Origin: an uncultured archaeon
GTDB lineage: Archaea > Korarchaeota > Korarchaeia > Korarchaeales > Korarchaeaceae
Reading direction: 5' to 3'
DNA: 8,885 bases
NCBI GenBank assembly: GCA_938073845.1
Contig: CALJEO010000087.1
Location: 1 to 8,885 of the forward strand
Positions 1-5,095 of the stretch are shown piece after piece; within the stretch, counting starts at the first letter, position 1; each line of letters opens with the position of its first letter. A program made the position numbers and the translations under genes. The notes under the pieces are model-generated. The model saw only the letters and a program-made list of their open reading frames with translations, searched no databases and was not told where the DNA came from.

Positions 1-1110
1 TCTTATACACCAGCGAAGCTGCCCCACAGGGAGAGAGAAGTCGAGTTGCTCCTCAGTTCCCTCTCCTCTCACTCAGATCTGAGTGAGGGTCTCGTGCTGC
101 TCAAGGGAGAGCCGGGGATAGGGAAGACGTCCGTCGCGAGGGTCTCCACGAGGAAGCTGGCTGAGATAACGGGCACTGAGGTCGTTCACGTGAACTGCAG
201 GGCCTACAGGACCCCCCCTTCGGTCCTTCAGAAGGTGGCATCATCGCTCATCCCAGGCATCCCGGAGAGGGGGCTCTCCTCCGAGGAGATGATGCTCGCC
301 CTCGAGAGAGCGATGTCTAAGGAGGGAAAACCCCTTCTGGTGGTTCTCGATGAGATAGATTACCTGAGGAACGGGGACTCCCTCGTATACGCGATGTTGA
401 GGTTGCATGAGGGAGGTGCTCTCAGGTCCCCCACGTTAGTAGCTATAGCCAGGTGGGAACCCCCCTACACGCTCGACGATTCCATAAGGAGTTTCCTTCT
501 GCTGAGGATGACGCTGGAGAGGTACACCCCGGAGCAACTTCGGGATATAGTTAGGTACAGGGCCAGCGAGGCCCTGGAGGAGGGCAGCTACGACGAGGAA
601 GTCATAGAGAGGGTGGTCGATCTATCCAGACATAGCGGGAACGCTAGAACTGCGCTAAAGATACTTTACCTAGCTGCTAGGCTGACGGAGGAGAGGGGAC
701 TCAGCTTCATAACGCCTGATGCCGTGAGTGAGGCGGCTGCGAGGGTGGGTATCGTTGGGATAAGCGAGGAGTCAATAGCTCCTCTGGACGTTCACGACAA
801 GCTACTCCTACTAGCTGTGGGTAGGAGGCTGAGCTCTTCAGCTAAGTCCTGGATAAGGATGGGTGACCTCCTGGAGGAGTACAAGCTCATCTGCGAGGAG
901 GTGGGAGTGACCCCTTACAAGTATACTGCGATATGGAAGAAGGTTAGGGAGCTGAGGAGCATGGGCTTCTTAGATACAAAGAAATCGGGGGAGGGGATGA
1001 GGGGACAAACAACGCTCATCTCTTTAGGCTCGATCCCTGCCGATAGGCTCGTGGAGAAGCTCAGAGAGATGTTAAGGGAGGAACTAAGCCCCCTTCCCCC
1101 GGGATTCTAG
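1..1110 (+). CDS. Orc1/Cdc6-family replication initiator, 5' truncated by the window edge
   Basis: AAA+ plus winged-helix protein of the archaeal origin-recognition/helicase-loading family. The frame is open to base 1, and the codons before the TTG at 46 encode a family-typical stretch (PAKLPHREREVELL), so 46 is not the start and some N-terminal residues lie outside the window. Of 369 visible residues, Walker A is GEPGIGKT (bases 106-129) and Walker B is VVLDEID (340-360). A sensor-2-like GNART follows near 637-651. The last third resembles the family's winged helix, with LDVHDKLLLLA, a YKYTAIWKKVRELRSMGFL segment and then the G..GQTTLISL wing. Family members are about 380-420 residues, so the truncation is small. 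Sensor 1 and the usual DPRV arginine-finger stretch look altered (439-498), so this may be a divergent paralogue rather than the main Orc1-1. Its 3' end overlaps convergent rfcL by 27 bases. Family assignment is firm; the paralogue class is not. Confidence 0.93.
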   Translation, partial: SYTPAKLPHREREVELLLSSLSSHSDLSEGLVLLKGEPGIGKTSVARVSTRKLAEITGTEVVHVNCRAYRTPPSVLQKVASSLIPGIPERGLSSEEMMLALERAMSKEGKPLLVVLDEIDYLRNGDSLVYAMLRLHEGGALRSPTLVAIARWEPPYTLDDSIRSFLLLRMTLERYTPEQLRDIVRYRASEALEEGSYDEEVIERVVDLSRHSGNARTALKILYLAARLTEERGLSFITPDAVSEAAARVGIVGISEESIAPLDVHDKLLLLAVGRRLSSSAKSWIRMGDLLEEYKLICEEVGVTPYKYTAIWKKVRELRSMGFLDTKKSGEGMRGQTTLISLGSIPADRLVEKLREMLREELSPLPPGF

Positions 1111-2334
1111 CCTATATATCTCCTCCAGATCGGAGAGTATCTCTTTAATATCTCCCTCCCTGACCCCGAGCTCCCTACAAAGGCTCTTTAGTAGCCTCCC
1201 TCCGTGCTTAGCATCGGCCATCAGTAACGGGACTATCTCCATCCTGACGGAAGCTGTCGATAGGTGGGTTCTCCTCGCTATATCCTCTAGGAACCTCTTT
1301 GTCCTAGCTCTCATCTCCTTGGTGGTCGAGAGCTTCCTTATAATCTCGGGAGGTCTCAGTCTCTCCCCCTCGGGCTTCTCCTCCTTGGCTGTGCAGACGC
1401 CGAATGTCATGAGCTGAGTGAAGTAGGCCAGGAACCTCCAGTTGTTGGTCCTTATTATCCTTCCCCTCATCAGGTCGGCCAGGGAGAGCATCTCGTAGGC
1501 ATCGGCCAGCGAGGCCCCCCTGTAAACGTGGGCCACGTTCTCCTCCACCCACCTGAAGAGCATGTCCGGATCCATGTCCAGGTTGAGGGATGATAGGTAA
1601 GCTGCGTAGCAGTTCTCCCCGTAAAAAATAGCACTCAGTACCTTGAAGACGTCTGTCTCTACATCTCTCTTCCCGTATTTCTCCCCCAAGTGCTTCAATA
1701 GTTCGGGTGATCCATTAACGAGTCCCTCTAGGTCGTTTATCGCTGCCCTCAGGTCACCCTGGCTGGACTTAGCTATCCTCATCAGCACATCCTCGGGGAC
1801 GCTCAGCCCCTCCTTCCTACATATCTCCCTGAGCACGCTCACCGCGGTCTGCCACCTCACCCTTGAGAACTTGACCATCTTGGATAGGGACCTTATCTCG
1901 TAGAGGTGCCTCTCGTAGGGATCGTTCGCAGTCATGACGATCGGCGCCTTCGCCCTGGTCACGAGCTCCCTCACTAGGGAAGCTATTGCATAGCCCTCGC
2001 TGGGAAGCGCGTCTATCTCATCCAATATGATGAGCCTCCTGCTGCCGGTTAGCAGGCTCACAGCTTTCGAGCTCTCCACTATGTACTGCAGGTGCTCCCT
2101 ATCCCTTAGGTCGCTCGCGTTGACCTCCACAGCATCATAACCTAGCTCTTTAGCGATAGCATAGGCCGCTGATGTCTTTCCGGAGCCGGGAGGCCCTACT
2201 ATGAGGAGGGGCTTCACCTCCCTCCCCTCCTTGACCTCCCTGATCCAGTCCCTTATCTCCTCCACAGCTCCCCCTTGACCCCTTATCCCGTCTAGGGTCT
2301 TGGGCCTATACTTCTCCACCCAAGGTTCTCTCAT
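1084..2334 (-). CDS. rfcL: Replication factor C large subunit (clamp loader)
   Basis: AAA+ clamp-loader subunit that joins four small subunits to open PCNA and load it at primer-template junctions. With the ATG at 2334 the protein has 416 residues. Motifs are RFC box EKYRPKTL (8-15), Walker A GPPGSGKT (47-54), Walker B LIILDEID (101-108), sensor 1 TAN (135-137) and sensor 2 GDLRAAI (193-199). The SRC arginine finger is absent (SLSKMVKF instead), as is usual for large subunits. The C-terminal part (about 335-405) matches the family helical region. A longer TTG-initiated reading (2352, six extra residues) is open, but GGTGA at 2344-2340 sits 5 nt before the ATG at 2334 and the protein then opens at the conserved REPWVEKYRP, so the ATG is preferred. 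The start overlaps the end of rfcS by 29 bases. The C-terminus (RLESRGKGA) has no recognisable PCNA-interacting box, which many archaeal large subunits carry. Confidence 0.96.
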   Translation of the reverse strand: MREPWVEKYRPKTLDGIRGQGGAVEEIRDWIREVKEGREVKPLLIVGPPGSGKTSAAYAIAKELGYDAVEVNASDLRDREHLQYIVESSKAVSLLTGSRRLIILDEIDALPSEGYAIASLVRELVTRAKAPIVMTANDPYERHLYEIRSLSKMVKFSRVRWQTAVSVLREICRKEGLSVPEDVLMRIAKSSQGDLRAAINDLEGLVNGSPELLKHLGEKYGKRDVETDVFKVLSAIFYGENCYAAYLSSLNLDMDPDMLFRWVEENVAHVYRGASLADAYEMLSLADLMRGRIIRTNNWRFLAYFTQLMTFGVCTAKEEKPEGERLRPPEIIRKLSTTKEMRARTKRFLEDIARRTHLSTASVRMEIVPLLMADAKHGGRLLKSLCRELGVREGDIKEILSDLEEIYRLESRGKGA

Positions 2335-3298
2335 GGGATTCACCAACCTCAACGAGTTTGGCTAGCATGGCCGCAAGTTGAACGTCTCCATGCGCCCCTT
2401 CAGTTACCCTGAAGTCCACCTCACTCAGGAACATCATTAACTTGGCCTTATCCCTCTCCGATATCGTCTTGCTCGCCATTATCTCCCTATTCAGCTGCCT
2501 TATGACGTCCTGCGCGGACATCCCGTAATCTATCATCAGGTTCCTCAGGGCCTCCCTGGCGGAAAGGAACTTCCCCCTGAGGGCTGAGCTTATCATCGCC
2601 CTCACCTCCTCCGGATGAGCTAGCCCAGCCACCCTATAGACCACCTTGGAATCCACCTTGCTCGACATAGCTGAAGCGGTCTGAAGCAGGTTTATGGCCC
2701 TCCTCAGATCACCCTCGGCCACGTATATTATCGCTGATATCCCATCATCCGTGTAGTCGACTCCCTCCCTCTCGGCTATCATGATGAGCCTCCCCCTCAC
2801 GGCCTCCTCCGGAATGGGGCCGAACCTGAAGACAGCACACCTAGATTGTATCGGCTCTATTATCTTCGATGAGTAATTGCAGGCGAATATGAACCTAGTT
2901 GTAGCTGAGTACATCTCCATTATCCTCCTTAGGGCCTGCTGGGCATCTGCTGTCAGGTTATCGGCTTCATCTAAATGTATTATCTTGAAGGGAACTTCTC
3001 CGAACGGAGCTGTCTTAGCGAAGTCCTTTATCTTGGTCCTTATCGTATCTATCCCTCTCTCATCACTCGCATTCAGCTCCAAGTAGTTGGGGGCGATGAG
3101 CTCCTCGGAGCCATAGAGATCGTTAGCTAGCGCCAAGGCCGTAGTGGTCTTCCCTGTGCCAGCTGGTCCGGCGAAGAGCAGGTGGGGCATCGATCTCCTC
3201 TCAACAAAACCCTTAAGAGCCCTTATTATATCCTCCTGACCCACCACATCGTCCAGAGTTTTTGGCCTGTACTTCTCTATCCACAGTTCGAAGGTCAT
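2306..3298 (-). CDS. rfcS: Replication factor C small subunit (clamp loader ATPase)
   Basis: Core ATPase subunit of the archaeal clamp loader, usually present in four copies per complex. The 330 residues equal the family norm. Motifs in order: RFC box EKYRPKTLDDVVGQ (8-21), Walker A GPAGTGKT (44-51), NASDERG (76-82), Walker B IIHLDEADN (106-114), sensor 1 ACN (139-141), arginine-finger SRC (152-154) and sensor 2 GDLRRAINLLQ (196-206). All key residues are intact. The frame is also open to GTG at 3307, three codons upstream. The ATG at 3298 is preferred because it gives the usual MTFELWIEKYRP opening and AGGTGG lies about 5 nt before it. It is the first gene of a two-gene operon with rfcL and diverges from rpoN across a 79-base gap. 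The last dozen residues (from GESHER) form a non-conserved tail in the region that overlaps the rfcL start. Confidence 0.97.
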   Translation of the reverse strand: MTFELWIEKYRPKTLDDVVGQEDIIRALKGFVERRSMPHLLFAGPAGTGKTTTALALANDLYGSEELIAPNYLELNASDERGIDTIRTKIKDFAKTAPFGEVPFKIIHLDEADNLTADAQQALRRIMEMYSATTRFIFACNYSSKIIEPIQSRCAVFRFGPIPEEAVRGRLIMIAEREGVDYTDDGISAIIYVAEGDLRRAINLLQTASAMSSKVDSKVVYRVAGLAHPEEVRAMISSALRGKFLSAREALRNLMIDYGMSAQDVIRQLNREIMASKTISERDKAKLMMFLSEVDFRVTEGAHGDVQLAAMLAKLVEVGESHERTLGGEV

Positions 3299-3332
3299 GA
3301 CCACCACCTTCCTCGGGATGGTGAGTCGATGG

Positions 3333-3344
3333 ATAATTTAATAA
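3333..3344. promoter_or_regulatory. Shared AT-rich (TATA-like) element for divergent rfcS and rpoN
   Basis: ATAATTTAATAA is the only AT-rich stretch in the 79-base gap between the divergent ATGs at 3298 and 3378. Its centre is about 40 nt from each start codon. With the usual archaeal TATA-to-start-site distance of about 25-27 nt, transcripts both ways would have leaders of roughly 10-15 nt, enough for the Shine-Dalgarno sites seen. Read on the minus strand it is TTATTAAATTAT, also an acceptable TATA-like sequence. Promoter function is inferred from position and composition only. Confidence 0.6.
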
Positions 3345-3377
3345 CTCAGCCGAGTCCATGGCAGTGAGGTAAAGCTT

Positions 3378-3581
3378 ATGTTCCCGGTGAGGTGCTTCAC
3401 CTGTGGTAGCGTGATAGGGGATAAGTGGGAGGAGTTCTCGAGGAGGGTCTTGGCTGGGGAGGACCCTGGGGATGTGCTGGACTCCATGAACATCACTAGG
3501 TACTGCTGCAGGAGGATGTTCCTCTCCCACATAGAGCTAGCCGACCTCGAGCTATCATTCTCACCCCTGATAGAGAGGTGA
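3378..3581 (+). CDS. rpoN: DNA-directed RNA polymerase subunit Rpo10 (RpoN/Rpb10)
   Basis: Small zinc-binding assembly subunit of archaeal RNA polymerase, homologous to eukaryotic Rpb10, which helps hold the Rpo3-Rpo11 platform. The 67 residues are normal for the family. It opens with the typical [10 protein letters not shown]; the zinc ligands are C6 and C9 (CxxC) plus the adjacent C43 and C44 in the signature RYCCRRM. This bacterial-style symbol is unrelated to sigma-54. The ATG at 3378 is preceded by GTGAGGT with a 7-nt spacer. It is the first gene of the rpoN-rps2-memo-fni string; its TGA stop lies inside the Shine-Dalgarno site of rps2. In many archaea rpoK and eno follow rpoN before rps2; here they are missing from the string. 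Confidence 0.97.
   Translation: MFPVRCFTCGSVIGDKWEEFSRRVLAGEDPGDVLDSMNITRYCCRRMFLSHIELADLELSFSPLIER
3577..3581 (+). promoter_or_regulatory. Shine-Dalgarno site of rps2, containing the rpoN stop
   Basis: GGTGA lies 4 nt before the rps2 ATG at 3586, in the wider match GAGGTGATC to the usual archaeal 16S 3' end. Its TGA is the rpoN stop codon, which suggests translational coupling. Confidence 0.8.
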
Positions 3582-3585
3582 TCCC

Positions 3586-4239
3586 ATGAGCTACGATGAC
3601 ACCAGCCTAGCTAATGTCCCCCCCGTGGAGGATAAGGATCTCCTCATACCGAGGCAGAAGTACCTACTATCCGGGGTCCACGTCGGAACCGGGGTAAGGA
3701 CGAAGGACATGGAGAGGTTCATATACCGAGTGAGGCCCGATGGTCTATGCATACTTGACATAAGGAAGATAGATGAGAGGATCAGGGTCGCTGGAAGGTT
3801 CCTAGCCAGGTTCGATCCGGAGAGGGTGCTTGCCGTGTCGGCCAGGATATATGGGTTTAAGCCGGTCAGGAAGTTCGCGGAGTACACTGGAGCTACACAT
3901 ATAACGGGGAGGATACTCCCGGGAACCCTGACCAATCCCCAAGCTCCCCTGCACCTTGAACCTGATGTGGTGCTCCTTTCAGATCCCAGGGTGGACAGGC
4001 AGATTCACGTGGAGTCCGTGAGGATGGGGATCCCCGTGGTGGCTCTAGTGGATGCTGACAGTATGCTGGAGAACATAGATGTCGCGATACCAGCTAACAA
4101 CAAGGGAAGGAGGTCCTTAGCTCTCGTCTATTGGCTCCTCACCAGGGAGGTCATGAGGCAGAGGAAGGTCATTCCCCCGGATGGGGACTTACCTGAGAGC
4201 TACGAGGACTTCGCCACTAGGATAATGGGAGTAAGGTGA
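3586..4239 (+). CDS. rps2: Small-subunit ribosomal protein uS2, archaeal type
   Basis: Component of the 30S ribosomal subunit, archaeal/eukaryotic (SA) branch. The 217 residues are a typical archaeal length. Conserved blocks: GVHVGT (30-35), TKDMERFIYRVRPDG (39-53), KIDERIRVA (61-69), PGTLTNP (112-118), EPDVVLLSDPRVD (125-137), GIPVVALVDAD (148-158) and IPANNKGRRSLALVYWLLTRE (168-188). The N-terminal 18 residues and the tail after about 192 are variable in the family. The ATG has an excellent Shine-Dalgarno site with a 4-nt spacer, and no earlier in-frame start is needed. It is the second gene of the string, 4 bases after rpoN and 4 bases before memo. Placement with rpoN and memo is a known conserved archaeal neighbourhood. 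Confidence 0.98.
   Translation: MSYDDTSLANVPPVEDKDLLIPRQKYLLSGVHVGTGVRTKDMERFIYRVRPDGLCILDIRKIDERIRVAGRFLARFDPERVLAVSARIYGFKPVRKFAEYTGATHITGRILPGTLTNPQAPLHLEPDVVLLSDPRVDRQIHVESVRMGIPVVALVDADSMLENIDVAIPANNKGRRSLALVYWLLTREVMRQRKVIPPDGDLPESYEDFATRIMGVR
4235..4239 (+). promoter_or_regulatory. Shine-Dalgarno site of the MEMO gene, containing the rps2 stop
   Basis: GGTGA lies 4 nt before the TTG at 4244, and its TGA is the rps2 stop codon. It supports the TTG as start: the frame then gives GVRRPAVAGSFYP, the family's usual N-terminus, and no ATG or GTG is available nearby. Confidence 0.75.
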
Positions 4240-4243
4240 TTCT

Positions 4244-5095
4244 TTGGGAGTAAGGAGGCCTGCTGTAGCGGGCTCCTTCTATCCCTCGAGGAGTGGTGAT
4301 CTCCTGAGGCTCATGGAATCCCTCTTCAGGGGATCAGGGGCTGAGGGGATACCCAGGCCTGAGGAAGTCGGTGAGAGGAACATAGTTTCCATGATATCGC
4401 CTCACGCCGGCTACTTTTACTCTGGGAGGACGGCTGCTTCAGCTTACTCCTTGTTAGCTCAGGATGGCGTTCCAGATAGCTTCGTGGTCATAGGCCCCAA
4501 TCACACGGGCCTGGGCTCTGCCTTCGCCGTAACCAGATCCAGGTTCTGGGAGACGCCCCTCGGAAGGGTCGAGGTGGATGTCGAGCTTGCTGAAGCGATC
4601 GCTGACCACTTCGGGGAACTGGACTTCGATGACCTAGCTCACGCATGGGAGCACTCGGTGGAGGTTCAGGTACCATTCCTACAGGCGATTTACGGGTCAA
4701 CGTTCAAGCTGGTCCCGATAGTAATGGGGATTCAGGAGCCTGAGCCCTCCGCGGAGTTGGGGAAAGCTATTGCCCTGGCCTCCGAGAGACTCAGTAGGGA
4801 TGTGGTCGTGATAGCCTCCTCGGATATGTCTCATTACCTACCTGAGGATGAGGCGACGAGGAGGGACAGGGCCGCCTTGGAGGCGATACTGGGCATGGAT
4901 GTGATAACCCTCTTCAGGGTTATCAGAGAGCTGGATGTGAGCATGTGCGGGCCCGGGCCTGCATCGGCAGCCATATCCTTTGCTAAGCTGAAGGGGGTTT
5001 CCAGGGGGGAGCTGGTGAGATACTCGACAAGCGCTGAGGCAAGCGGTGATAGGAACTTCGTCGTGGGCTACGCCTCTGTGGTGTTCAGGAGATGA
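4244..5095 (+). CDS. MEMO1-family protein (AmmeMemoRadiSam MEMO/LigB-like)
   Basis: The MEMO family has the fold of class III extradiol dioxygenases (LigB). Human MEMO1 binds metal, but the biochemical role in archaea is not established. The 283 residues match the family length. Signatures: RRPAVAGSFYP (4-14), SPHAGYFYSG (52-61), VIGPNHTG (82-89), AWEHSVEVQVPFLQ (134-147), VIASSDMSHY (189-198) and MCGPGPASAA (234-243). By alignment to human MEMO1, H54, H87 and C235 fit the metal-site residues H49, H81 and C244; D194 and H197 are also conserved. There is no signal peptide or membrane segment, so it is probably cytosolic. It starts with TTG, supported by a GGTGA site. It ends in an ATGA overlap with fni, which implies co-translation with an isoprenoid enzyme. 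In other archaea the family is often next to mevalonate-pathway genes. Family assignment is firm; function is inferred from context only. Confidence 0.95.
   Translation: MGVRRPAVAGSFYPSRSGDLLRLMESLFRGSGAEGIPRPEEVGERNIVSMISPHAGYFYSGRTAASAYSLLAQDGVPDSFVVIGPNHTGLGSAFAVTRSRFWETPLGRVEVDVELAEAIADHFGELDFDDLAHAWEHSVEVQVPFLQAIYGSTFKLVPIVMGIQEPEPSAELGKAIALASERLSRDVVVIASSDMSHYLPEDEATRRDRAALEAILGMDVITLFRVIRELDVSMCGPGPASAAISFAKLKGVSRGELVRYSTSAEASGDRNFVVGYASVVFRR
4902..4925 (+). repeat. Perfect 10-bp inverted repeat with a 4-nt loop inside memo
   Basis: Arms TGATAACCCT (4902-4911) and AGGGTTATCA (4916-4925) are exact reverse complements around the loop CTTC. It lies inside coding sequence (residues VITLFRVI) about 170 nt before the fni start. 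In mRNA it would fold into a stable hairpin. Function is unknown. Confidence 0.85.
4946..4963 (+). repeat. GC-rich near-palindrome inside memo
   Basis: TGCGGGCCC (4946-4954) faces GGGCCTGCA (4955-4963): 8 of 9 positions pair and the ninth is G-T. It encodes the conserved CGPGPA motif, and Gly-Pro repeats readily give GGGCCC palindromes, so protein constraint may explain much of it. Confidence 0.6.

Noticed and set aside
46..48. TTG at 46 as the start of orc1
   Set aside because: The frame continues to base 1 and encodes conserved family residues (PHRE...) before it; the gene is simply cut by the window edge.
1111..1150. TATATAT plus a short CTCC/GGAG hairpin after the orc1 stop, as a promoter or terminator
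   Set aside because: The TATATAT is the complement of Glu-Ile-Tyr-Arg codons of rfcL with no downstream + strand gene, and the stem is only 4 bp.
2026..2040. Box C-like ATGATGA of a C/D sRNA, with a similar copy near 2781-2794
   Set aside because: No D box (CTGA) at suitable distance and no C'/D' pair; both copies fall in conserved rfc codons read on the other strand.
3213..3530. 105-codon minus-strand frame spanning the rfcS/rpoN promoter region
   Set aside because: It overlaps two certain genes and their promoter, and has unusual composition with no known motif.
3591..3935. 114-codon open frame antisense to rps2
   Set aside because: Shadow of rps2; no homology recognised and no plausible ribosome-binding site or promoter.
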